NCBI GenBank assembly: GCA_030599515.1
Contig: JAUVNV010000054.1
Coordinates: forward strand, 1 to 12,216
Origin: Acidimicrobiia bacterium
GTDB lineage: Bacteria; Actinomycetota; Acidimicrobiia; Spongiisociales; UBA5794
DNA: 12,216 nucleotides
Direction: 5' to 3'
Position 1 is the stretch's first letter. Each line of letters begins with the position of its first letter. The translations under genes were made by a program, and so were the position numbers. Shown one piece after another: positions 1 through 6,571 of the stretch. Below the pieces are notes generated by a model, which was given only the letters and a program-made list of their open reading frames with translations, did no database searches and was not told the DNA's origin.

Positions 1-503
1 AGAACCAGACGCTCTCCGTCTTCGGGCGAGCGATGGTCGACGCGCCCTTCTTCGAATACGTGCTGGTTCACGAACTGGCGCATCAGTGGTTCGGTAACTC
101 GGTCTCGGTCGCGCAGTGGAGCGACATCTGGCTCAACGAGGGGTTCGCCACGTTCGCCGAGCTCCTCTGGGTTGAGCATCTCTTTGGCGCCGGGGCCTAC
201 CGGGAGGAAGTCGCCAATCGCACCGAAGCGGCACGCATCGCCGGGTACGGGCCACCTGCAACGCCTCCGCCGAGCGACCTCTTCAACGGCAGTGTCTATC
301 AGCGAGGTGCCCTTGTGCTCGTCGCCTTGCGCGACGAGGTCGGCGACGACGCATTCTTCGAGATCCTCCGCACGCATGCGGAGCGCCACGCCAACGGCAA
401 CGCCACGACCGAGGACTTCATCGCCATCGCCGAAGAGACGTCGGCTAGCGACCTCACCGAACTCTTCGCCGCCTGGCTCTATAGCCAAGAGCTACCCGAC
501 TGA
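1..503 (+). CDS. M1-family zinc metallopeptidase (aminopeptidase N-like), 3' part only
   Basis: The gene enters from the left edge; the reading frame starts at base 3 and 166 codons are visible. The zinc site is complete: HELAH at residues 23-27 of the visible part and the third ligand Glu46 in NEGF, giving HExxH-x18-E. The window opens inside the family's GxMEN exopeptidase motif: the first two bases fit the end of a Glu codon, and N-Q-T-L-S-V-F-G follows. A Tyr in the SVYQRGALVL segment matches the transition-state tyrosine of M1 enzymes. Known for the family: removal of N-terminal residues from peptides. Only about 120 residues follow the third zinc ligand, so this is a short M1 protein without the large C-terminal helical domain of ERAP or E. 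coli PepN. Localisation cannot be judged because the N-terminus is missing. The stop lies 16 bp before gnd. Confidence 0.93.
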   Translation, partial: NQTLSVFGRAMVDAPFFEYVLVHELAHQWFGNSVSVAQWSDIWLNEGFATFAELLWVEHLFGAGAYREEVANRTEAARIAGYGPPATPPPSDLFNGSVYQRGALVLVALRDEVGDDAFFEILRTHAERHANGNATTEDFIAIAEETSASDLTELFAAWLYSQELPD

Positions 504-519
504 CCGCTAACGTCGTCTC

Positions 520-1938
520 ATGGCGCTGCACGCAGACATCGGACTCATCGGTCTCGCCGTCATGGGTCGCAATCTCGTCCTGAACATGGCCGACCATGGC
601 TTCACCGTGGCGGTCTACAACAGAACATCACAAAGGACGGTCGAGTTCCTGTCCGGGGACGCTTCGCAAACATCGATCATCGGCACTCACTCGCTCGAGG
701 ACCTCGTCGATACTCTGGAACGACCCCGGATCATGATGCTCATGATCAAAGCCGGACGACCGGTCGACGATCAGATCGACGCCCTGGTTCCCCTTCTGGA
801 GCGAGGCGATATCGTCGTCGACGGCGGCAACTCGCGATTCACCGATACCGAGCGGCGGACCGCGCGCCTCGCGGACTACGGCATCCGGTTCATCGGGATG
901 GGGATCTCAGGTGGCGAGGACGGTGCCCGACATGGGCCCTCGATCATGCCCGGCGGCAACATCGCCGCGTGGCCGCAAGCTGAGTCCATCTTCAGGTCGA
1001 TCGCTGCCGAGGCCGATGGGGAGCCATGCTGCGAATGGGTCGGACCGGGCGGTGCCGGCCACTACGTCAAGATGGTTCACAACGGCATCGAGTACGGCGA
1101 CATGCAGGTGATCGCCGAAGCGTATGACGTGATGCGTCGCGGCCTCGGCCTGACAACCGCAGAGATGCGACCGATCTTCACCCGCTGGAACCAGGGCCGC
1201 CTCGACTCGTTCCTCATCGACATCACACAAGACATCATGGGTACGGTCGACGCCGACGGAACCCCTCTCCTCGACCGTGTGCTCGACGCCGCAGGTCAGA
1301 AGGGAACGGGCAAGTGGACGGTCGTGGCCTCGATGGATCAGGCGATGCCGACGACTCTCGTCTCTGAAGCGGTCTACGCTCGAATCGTGTCGGCGCTCCT
1401 CGACGAACGCAGCGTGGCTGCGCAAGTGCTGACCGGCCCCACCGGGGAGATTCGGGACGCACCGGTGGCTGTCGTCGCCGATCTCGAAGACGCCCTCTAC
1501 GCATCCAAGATCGTTTCGTATGCCCAGGGCTTCATGTTGTTCGAGGCCGCCTCCGAGGAGTACCGGTGGAATCTCGATCCCGGGACCATCGCGTCGCTCT
1601 GGCGGGCAGGTTGCATCATCCGCTCGCGGTTCCTCGGTGACATCACCGCCGCCTACCGTTCCAATCCCGACCTCTCGAACCTCCTGGTCGACGGCTTCTT
1701 CCGCGACGCGGTGATCGCCGCGGAGCCCGGCTGGCGGCGTACCGTTGCTCGGGCCGTCACTGCGGGAATCCCCATTCCCGCGTATTCGTCGGCTCTTGCC
1801 TTCTACGACGCCTACCGCTCGGACCGTCTGCCGGCAAATCTCATCCAGGCGCAGCGCGACTCCTTTGGCGCACACACCTATGAACGGACCGACGAGCCCC
1901 GCGGCCGATTCTTCCACTCAGATTGGAGACCGTTGTGA
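520..1938 (+). CDS. gnd: 6-phosphogluconate dehydrogenase, decarboxylating
   Basis: This cytosolic pentose phosphate pathway enzyme converts 6-phosphogluconate and NADP+ to ribulose 5-phosphate, CO2 and NADPH. The 472 residues match the long (about 470 aa) Gnd form. Visible motifs in order: the Rossmann loop GLAVMG at 11-16; Asn34-Arg35-Thr36 after the second strand, the place where NADP-specific enzymes carry Arg-Thr for the 2'-phosphate; GGNS at 102-105; the signature GISGGEDGARHG starting at 128; the catalytic pair Lys184 and Glu191 in VKMVHNGIEYGD; KGTGKW at 261-266; and a C-terminal FHSDW resembling the FHTEW tail of E. coli Gnd. The ATG at 520 has no clear Shine-Dalgarno sequence, but the Rossmann strand follows immediately, so a much later start is excluded. 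The gene's last four bases overlap the GTG start of the next gene, which indicates translational coupling. Confidence 0.97.
   Translation: MALHADIGLIGLAVMGRNLVLNMADHGFTVAVYNRTSQRTVEFLSGDASQTSIIGTHSLEDLVDTLERPRIMMLMIKAGRPVDDQIDALVPLLERGDIVVDGGNSRFTDTERRTARLADYGIRFIGMGISGGEDGARHGPSIMPGGNIAAWPQAESIFRSIAAEADGEPCCEWVGPGGAGHYVKMVHNGIEYGDMQVIAEAYDVMRRGLGLTTAEMRPIFTRWNQGRLDSFLIDITQDIMGTVDADGTPLLDRVLDAAGQKGTGKWTVVASMDQAMPTTLVSEAVYARIVSALLDERSVAAQVLTGPTGEIRDAPVAVVADLEDALYASKIVSYAQGFMLFEAASEEYRWNLDPGTIASLWRAGCIIRSRFLGDITAAYRSNPDLSNLLVDGFFRDAVIAAEPGWRRTVARAVTAGIPIPAYSSALAFYDAYRSDRLPANLIQAQRDSFGAHTYERTDEPRGRFFHSDWRPL
1925..1928 (+). promoter_or_regulatory. Shine-Dalgarno GGAG that sets the start of the DapA-family gene
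   Basis: GGAG lies 6 nt before GTG 1935. It favours GTG 1935 over the in-frame TTG at 1923, which sits upstream of and overlapping this site. The GTG shares GTGA with the gnd stop codon. Confidence 0.65.
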
Positions 1939-2789
1939 AAGCCCCTCCCCCCACGATGGCCGCCTTGATCACGCCGTTCGGCGCCGCCGGTCCGATCGAC
2001 GACGGTGCACACCGCCACAACCTCAGCGTGCTCACCGACCGCGGACTCGACGGCTTCCTCCTCGGCGGCTCTACCGGTCAAGGACCCTATCTGGAACGCG
2101 GTGAACGAGCCCTCCTCACATCGACGGCGCGAGATGAAGTCGGCTCAGAAGCGTTCCTCCTGGCGGGGATCTCGGCCCAGTCCGTCCGCCAGGCTGCTCT
2201 TCAGATCTCCGAGGTAGCCGACGCCGATGCAGATGCCGTGCTCGTGATCACACCCACGCTCCTCTTGCGTCACGATCACGACCTCATCGCCTCCTTCTTC
2301 CGCTCGGTCGCGGACAACTCGACCCTCCCCGTCTTCTGCTACTCGGTTCCTGCGGTCACGTCGTACGAACTACCTGTCGAGACGGCGATCGAACTGGCCG
2401 GCCATCCGAACATCGTCGGCATGAAGGACTCGGGCGGCGATCCCGACCGGGTGGCTCCGATCCTCGATGGCGTCGATGACGGCTACTACCTGTATACGGG
2501 CGCATCTCGCATCGTCCATGAATCATGTCGGCGGGGGGCCTACGGAGCGATCACGGCATCGGCCAACTACGCCTCCGAACTCGTCGATGCGGCGCGAATG
2601 GACCTCGATGCCCAGGACCGTCTTTCGGCGGTCTCGGCGACCGTCGAGCGGCACGGCCTGGCGGGCACGTATGCGGCGGCCGAGATGGAGGGGCTCAGTC
2701 CCGGAACGATGCGCGCTCCGCTGAAGGCACTCGACTCCGAAGCCCGGGAGGAGATGCGCCAACTCTGCTGTCCGGGCGCCGGACAGTAG
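1935..2789 (+). CDS. DapA/NAL-superfamily lyase, possibly 4-hydroxy-2-oxoglutarate aldolase-like
   Basis: A class I (Schiff-base) aldolase of the dihydrodipicolinate synthase / N-acetylneuraminate lyase superfamily, 284 aa from the GTG start, a normal family length. The substrate-loop motif is GSTGQ at 45-49 (GTTGE in true DapA). The catalytic Tyr is Tyr136 in FCYSVP, and the Schiff-base Lys is Lys164 in GMKDSGGD. The YSVP...LP...HPNIVGMKDSGGD stretch resembles mitochondrial 4-hydroxy-2-oxoglutarate aldolase (HOGA1), as I remember that sequence, more than DapA, whose tyrosine motif is usually YNxP. It probably cleaves or forms a 2-oxo acid releasing pyruvate, possibly with glyoxylate. The substrate is not fixed by sequence; sugar-acid aldolase activity would also fit beside gnd. 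It overlaps gnd by 4 bp, so the two are probably translationally coupled. Confidence 0.88.
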   Translation: MKAPPPTMAALITPFGAAGPIDDGAHRHNLSVLTDRGLDGFLLGGSTGQGPYLERGERALLTSTARDEVGSEAFLLAGISAQSVRQAALQISEVADADADAVLVITPTLLLRHDHDLIASFFRSVADNSTLPVFCYSVPAVTSYELPVETAIELAGHPNIVGMKDSGGDPDRVAPILDGVDDGYYLYTGASRIVHESCRRGAYGAITASANYASELVDAARMDLDAQDRLSAVSATVERHGLAGTYAAAEMEGLSPGTMRAPLKALDSEAREEMRQLCCPGAGQ

Positions 2790-2807
2790 CCTGGCTCGAA
2801 CAGAGCG

Positions 2808-2813
2808 AAGGAG
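2808..2813 (+). promoter_or_regulatory. Shine-Dalgarno AAGGAG for the SDR gene
   Basis: AAGGAG lies 5 nt before ATG 2819. It decides this start against a longer in-frame reading that runs back to 2525 through the preceding gene. Confidence 0.8.
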
Positions 2814-2818
2814 CGCAC

Positions 2819-3646
2819 ATGTCGGGCCTGGCAGGTAGGACCATGTTCATGTCCGGTGGGAGTCGCGGGATCGGCCTCGCCATCGCCAAACGCGTCGCTG
2901 CCGATGGTGCCAACGTCGCGTTGATCTCGAAAACCGCCGAACCCAACCCCAGGCTTCCGGGGACGATCTTCACCGCTGCCAAAGAGATCGAGGAGGCCGG
3001 GGGCAACGCGCTGCCGATCGTCGGCGACATCCGCTTCGACGACCAGGTCGAGGCTGCCGTAGCGAAAACCCTCGAAGCGTTCGGGGGCATCGACATCTGC
3101 CTGAACAACGCCTCGGCGATCAATCTCTCCGGCACCGAGCAGCTCCCGATGAAATCGTACGATCTGATGCAGGACATCAACGCCCGGGGCACCTATCTGG
3201 TCTCGAGGTCGTGTATCCCGTATCTGAAGAACGCCGAGAATCCTCACATTCTCAATCTCAGCCCGCCGCTGAACCTCTCACCCCATTGGTTCGCGAGCAA
3301 CCTCGCGTACACGATGGCGAAGTACGGCATGTCGATGTGCACCCTCGGCATGTCGGCCGAGTTCGCCGGAGTCGGGATCGCCGTGAACAGCCTGTGGCCG
3401 CGTACGGCCATCGCCACCGCCGCCGTGCGGAACCTGCTCGGCGGCGACGACGCCATGCGACGGACCCGCACACCGGAGATCATGGCCGATGCCGCGTATG
3501 TCATATTCGCACGCCCGAGCCGCGAGACGACCGGGAACTTCTACATCGACGACGAAGCGCTCGCCGAAGCCGGCGTGACCGATCTCTCTGCCTACGCCGA
3601 TGTCCCGGATGCCGATCTGATGCCGGACTTCTTCCTCGACGGCTGA
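2819..3646 (+). CDS. HSDL2-like short-chain dehydrogenase/reductase
   Basis: A Rossmann-fold NAD(P)-dependent oxidoreductase of 275 aa. The cofactor loop is SGGSRGIG at 12-19 (Ser replaces the usual Thr). NNAS lies at 96-99, and the active site is Ser148, Tyr164 and Lys168 (YTMAK). The Ser-Tyr gap is 16 residues rather than the classical 13. That gap, the HILNLSPPLNLSP block, the RGTYLVSRSCIPYLK helix and the KTAEPNPRLPGTIFTAAKEIE insertion are all features of the hydroxysteroid dehydrogenase-like protein 2 group. Bacterial relatives are often annotated as citronellol/citronellal dehydrogenases, but the substrate cannot be read from sequence. The protein lacks the SCP2 domain found at the C-terminus of animal HSDL2. 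It lies 29 bp after the aldolase gene, apparently in the same operon, and converges on the MFS gene with a 77-bp gap. Confidence 0.92.
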   Translation: MSGLAGRTMFMSGGSRGIGLAIAKRVAADGANVALISKTAEPNPRLPGTIFTAAKEIEEAGGNALPIVGDIRFDDQVEAAVAKTLEAFGGIDICLNNASAINLSGTEQLPMKSYDLMQDINARGTYLVSRSCIPYLKNAENPHILNLSPPLNLSPHWFASNLAYTMAKYGMSMCTLGMSAEFAGVGIAVNSLWPRTAIATAAVRNLLGGDDAMRRTRTPEIMADAAYVIFARPSRETTGNFYIDDEALAEAGVTDLSAYADVPDADLMPDFFLDG

Positions 3647-3723
3647 CCCCCCTCCATCGTTCGTGCCTGGAGACAGGACTATCCGTGCCCTAGACACAAA
3701 CGTCCGCGAGTTGGCGTCGACCG

Positions 3724-5394
3724 CTACGGACGGGGTGACCTCGGCAGATCGTCCATCTCGAATTGCACCGTCGGAGCGGCCGGGCTGCGGACCGTCTGGC
3801 GGACGATCTCCTCGACGCTTGTGTCGGTGGGTAGCTTCTGCTTGGGAAGTTTGAAAGCCAACAGTGCCCCCAACAACGCGACAACGCCGCCGACAAGGAT
3901 CGCCGCCTGGAATCCATCAAGGACTCCGTCGTGATAGATCGTCGCGATCTCGTTCTGCACATCGGTCGGGGCGGCGGCGATCCGTTCGTCGACGCTCTCC
4001 GCATCGGCCGAGTTCACGCCGTCCTCGAGTGCGATCTGGATGTCCGACTTGAATTCGTCCGGGAGCGCCGTGCTCTCATCGATCCGATTCCCCATGGATG
4101 ACAGTGCGACACTGAGGATGACGGTCCCGATAACGGCGGTTCCGAGCGCCATGCCGAGATTCAGGGCGGTTCCCTGGAGTCCGGATGCCTCGCTCGCCTC
4201 GTCTGAATCCACAGCGGAGAGGATGAGGTTCGACAACTGACCGGCGATCAGACCGATGGCGAGTCCGCCCAGGAACAGGCCCAGCGCCATGTCGGAACCT
4301 TCCGTTGCGGTCTCTAGTGACCGTGCGAGGATGACCCCACCGACGAAGAGGAGCACGAGTCCTGCCTGGATGATGTACTTCGGGTAGATCCGCTGCCCGA
4401 GCGAAGGCGTGAGCGTCGACGTGAGCAAGACGCCGATCGACAAAGGAAGCAGGGTCAGGCCCGTCTCGAGCGCGTTGAAGCCCAGCACCGACTGAGTGAA
4501 GACCGGGATCAGGAACAGCAGACCGGCCTGGGCGAAGGTCTGTGTTGAGAGGATCGGGAGACCGACCGCGGTGCCCCGATGTCTGAAGATCGAGGGGTGC
4601 AGCAGCGCGGGACGCCCGGCTGCCTCCATCCTGCTCACCCACCAGACGAACACGCCGATCAACCCGAGGCCGAGACCGATGAGAGACAGGACGACGGGGT
4701 CGCTCCAGCCCCTCGTGGTGGTCTGGAGAATTCCGAATACGAACATGCCCATTCCGGCAACCGACAACCCGACTCCCACGAAGTCGAGTTTCGGCGTGGG
4801 GATGACCGGTTCCGCATCGCGAATGAGTCCGGACGCCAACAGCACACCGACCACGATGAGCGCCTCGAAGCCGAAGGCGACACGCCAACTCAGATACGTC
4901 GTGACCCAACCGCCGATCAGCGGACCGAACGCGGCTCCTGCGGCGGCAACGCCGAAGAGGATCCCATATGCCGACGCACGCTTCGACCCTTTGAAATTTG
5001 CCCGCACGAGGGTGTTGATGGCGGGGACGATGAGCGCGGATCCCAGGCCCTCGAGGATCGACCATCCGAACATGACGAATCCGATGGTCGGAGCGAACGC
5101 GGTGATCGTCGTGCCGGCTGCGTAGATGATCAATCCGATCCGAAAGGCACGCTTCGATCCCCAGATGTCGCCCAGCTTCCCGCCGGTGAGCATGAACGAC
5201 GCCATCGTCAGCGTGTACAGCGTGATGGCAGCCTGAACCTCTCCCACCGTCGTATCCAGGTCCTCGACGAGTGCCGAGATGGAGACGTTCATCAACGTGG
5301 TGTCGATGACGTACACGAACATCGCCGCAGACAACACCGCCAGCACCATGGTGCCGTGGTTCGACGTTGTGGTCTCTTCGAGGTCGTCGTTCAC
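3724..5394 (-). CDS. MFS drug/H+ antiporter, DHA2 (EmrB/QacA) type, 14 TM
   Basis: An inner-membrane secondary transporter of 556 aa, long enough for the 14-helix DHA2 group. Helix 1 carries Asp31 in the VIDTTLMNVSI motif of this group. Motif A is GGKLGDIWGSKR at 71-82, and the antiporter motif C is around 148-162 (GVAAAGAAFGPLIGG). A long polar segment rich in Asp and Glu lies before the last helix, as in other DHA2 proteins. The family exports hydrophobic or cationic compounds in exchange for protons; the substrate here is unknown. The GTG start is preceded by AAGGGGA. The next candidate, Met16, has no such support and would remove the acidic leader (MNDDLEE). The gene lies 54 bp downstream of the alcohol dehydrogenase gene on the same strand, probably as the second gene of a two-gene unit. 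Repeat array A sits in that gap. Confidence 0.93.
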   Translation of the reverse strand: MNDDLEETTTSNHGTMVLAVLSAAMFVYVIDTTLMNVSISALVEDLDTTVGEVQAAITLYTLTMASFMLTGGKLGDIWGSKRAFRIGLIIYAAGTTITAFAPTIGFVMFGWSILEGLGSALIVPAINTLVRANFKGSKRASAYGILFGVAAAGAAFGPLIGGWVTTYLSWRVAFGFEALIVVGVLLASGLIRDAEPVIPTPKLDFVGVGLSVAGMGMFVFGILQTTTRGWSDPVVLSLIGLGLGLIGVFVWWVSRMEAAGRPALLHPSIFRHRGTAVGLPILSTQTFAQAGLLFLIPVFTQSVLGFNALETGLTLLPLSIGVLLTSTLTPSLGQRIYPKYIIQAGLVLLFVGGVILARSLETATEGSDMALGLFLGGLAIGLIAGQLSNLILSAVDSDEASEASGLQGTALNLGMALGTAVIGTVILSVALSSMGNRIDESTALPDEFKSDIQIALEDGVNSADAESVDERIAAAPTDVQNEIATIYHDGVLDGFQAAILVGGVVALLGALLAFKLPKQKLPTDTSVEEIVRQTVRSPAAPTVQFEMDDLPRSPRP

Positions 5395-5398
5395 CAGG

Positions 5399-5405
5399 TC
5401 CCCTT
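5399..5405 (-). promoter_or_regulatory. Shine-Dalgarno AAGGGGA for the MFS gene
   Basis: Purine-rich AAGGGGA ends 4 nt before the GTG start at 5394 on the minus strand and supports the non-ATG start. Confidence 0.6.
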
Positions 5406-5427
5406 CAACAGATCAAGCGTCAGCACC

Positions 5428-5455
5428 CTACTTGCTACCTGCTACTTGCTACTTG
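5428..5455. repeat. Heptanucleotide tandem array A, 4 units
   Basis: Four contiguous 7-bp units on the plus strand: CTACTTG, CTACCTG, CTACTTG, CTACTTG. Units 1, 3 and 4 are identical and unit 2 has one transition. It overlaps the last codons of the alcohol dehydrogenase gene: read on the minus strand the unit is CAAGTAG, and the TAG of the first unit encountered (5449-5451) is that gene's stop. The later units put TAG into the other two minus-strand frames as well. The rest of the array lies in the 54-bp gap before the MFS gene. Confidence 0.9.
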
Positions 5456-6450
5456 TCCGGCACCAGCACCGCAGCGCCCTCGACCAGGCCGTCCTTGAGG
5501 CGGTGGAGGGCGAGATTGGCATCGGCGAGGGGGTAGACGTCGGGCACGGTCTGAATCGGGATCTCGGCGGCGAGTTCGAGGAACTCTCGGGCGTCCTGGA
5601 GGGTGAAGTTCGCGACGCTGCGGATCTGGCGCTCACCCCACAGAAGGTCGTACCCGAACTCGGGTATCCGATCGAGGTGGATGGCGTTGATGGCAACCGT
5701 GCCGCCGCGAGCCACGGACTTCAACGCCTCCACGACGACGTAGCCGACCGGGGCGAAAGTGACCGCCGCATCGAGAGACACCGGGGGCCGGTCGTGATAC
5801 GACCCGGTCCACGCGGCCCCCATCTCGATCGCACGCTGCTGCTCGACGGGCGACCGCGTAGCAACGAAGACATCGCACCGCCAGTGCTTGGCAACCTGCA
5901 TGGCGAGCAGCGCCGAAGCGCCGAAACCGTACAGACCGAGCCTCCCGCCGGGTCGGATTCCCGAGATCTTCAGCGCCCGGTACCCGATGATGCCGCCACA
6001 GAGCAGCGGCGCGGCATCGACGTCCGAGAACGATGACGGGATCCGCAAGCCATAGTCGGCTCGAACGACGATCTGCTCGGCGTAGCCGCCGTCCTGGTCC
6101 CATCCCGCGAAGACAGCATCGGCGCAGAGGTTCTCCCGCCCGCTCCGGCAGTACTCACACGAACCACAGGCACCCGCCAGCCAGGCGACACCGATCCGCT
6201 CCCCCACCGCCCAGTCGGAGACGCCTGCACCAACGCGCAACACTCGACCGACGACCTGATGTCCGGGGACGACGGGCAAGGCGTGGGCAACGAGATCACC
6301 TTCAACGATCTGGAGATCGGTACGGCAGACGCCACACGCCGCCACATCGATGGCGATCTCCCCCGGAGCCGGTTCGAGGTCATCGATCTCGGCACATCTG
6401 AGAGGCCATCCGGCGATCGGCCCGGGGCTTTCGAGAAGCTGTCTACGCAT
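5449..6450 (-). CDS. Zinc-dependent alcohol dehydrogenase (MDR superfamily)
   Basis: A medium-chain dehydrogenase of 333 aa from ATG 6450. An upstream in-frame start would add 25 unsupported residues, whereas this ATG has a GGAGG site. Predicted catalytic zinc ligands are Cys42 (CGVCRTDL), His64 (PGHQVVG) and Cys151 (LLCGGIIGYRAL). The structural zinc site is Cys95, Cys98, Cys101 and Cys109 (CGSCEYCRSGRENLC). The cofactor loop is LYGFGASA around 173-180, with Ala in place of the last Gly of GxGxxG. The GHQ in place of GHE and the GRLGLYGFGAS block are typical, as I recall, of the 'zinc-binding alcohol dehydrogenase family' branch close to actinobacterial AdhA-type enzymes. It should interconvert an alcohol and an aldehyde with NAD(P)(H); the substrate is unknown. 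It ends inside repeat array A and is followed by the MFS gene; it diverges from pntAA. Confidence 0.93.
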   Translation of the reverse strand: MRRQLLESPGPIAGWPLRCAEIDDLEPAPGEIAIDVAACGVCRTDLQIVEGDLVAHALPVVPGHQVVGRVLRVGAGVSDWAVGERIGVAWLAGACGSCEYCRSGRENLCADAVFAGWDQDGGYAEQIVVRADYGLRIPSSFSDVDAAPLLCGGIIGYRALKISGIRPGGRLGLYGFGASALLAMQVAKHWRCDVFVATRSPVEQQRAIEMGAAWTGSYHDRPPVSLDAAVTFAPVGYVVVEALKSVARGGTVAINAIHLDRIPEFGYDLLWGERQIRSVANFTLQDAREFLELAAEIPIQTVPDVYPLADANLALHRLKDGLVEGAAVLVPDK

Positions 6451-6454
6451 GGTT

Positions 6455-6459
6455 CCTCC
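6455..6459 (-). promoter_or_regulatory. Shine-Dalgarno GGAGG for the alcohol dehydrogenase gene
   Basis: GGAGG lies 4 nt before ATG 6450 on the minus strand and decides this start. Confidence 0.75.
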
Positions 6460-6477
6460 GTGCCCCCGACCATGCCA

Positions 6478-6506
6478 CGGATAGCCGTCGGCGACAAGGG
6501 TCCCAA
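6478..6506 (-). promoter_or_regulatory. Weak candidate sigma70-type promoter for alcohol dehydrogenase
   Basis: On the minus strand, TTGGGA (6506-6501) and TATCCG (6483-6478) are separated by exactly 17 bp and would give a leader of roughly 20 nt containing the GGAGG site. Matches to consensus are only 4/6 and 3/6, so this is a guess from spacing and position. I find no equally good candidate for pntAA. Confidence 0.25.
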
Positions 6507-6529
6507 TCCCCGTTCTGCGTCGCAACGTC

Positions 6530-6539
6530 AGGAATTCCT
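6530..6539. promoter_or_regulatory. 10-bp perfect palindrome AGGAATTCCT in the divergent adh/pntAA spacer
   Basis: A perfect inverted repeat with no spacer, 32 bp before the pntAA start and within the 121-bp region between the two divergent genes. It could be half of an operator for a dimeric regulator, but it is short and single. Confidence 0.25.
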
Positions 6540-6571
6540 ATGCGGCACAAGTTCAGTTACCGTTCCCGCCG

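Noticed and set aside
1923..1934. TTG 1923 as start of the DapA-family gene
   Set aside because: It overlaps the GGAG site that serves GTG 1935; GTG with a GTGA overlap is the better choice.
2525..2818. N-terminal extension of the SDR into the aldolase gene
   Set aside because: The Shine-Dalgarno at 2808-2813 and the Rossmann motif at residue 12 fix the start at 2819.
3666..3677. CCTG-GAGA-CAGG hairpin between the convergent SDR and MFS genes as a terminator
   Set aside because: The stem is only 4 bp and has no T-run on either strand; the 77-bp gap shows no convincing terminator.
4579..6036. Plus-strand open frame of 485 codons opposite the MFS and alcohol dehydrogenase genes
   Set aside because: It has no recognisable motif, extreme Arg/Asp/Glu/Gly composition, and spans two real minus-strand genes and repeat array A.
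6451..6525. 25-residue N-terminal extension of the alcohol dehydrogenase
   Set aside because: ATG 6450 has a clear GGAGG site, and the extension is not MDR-like.
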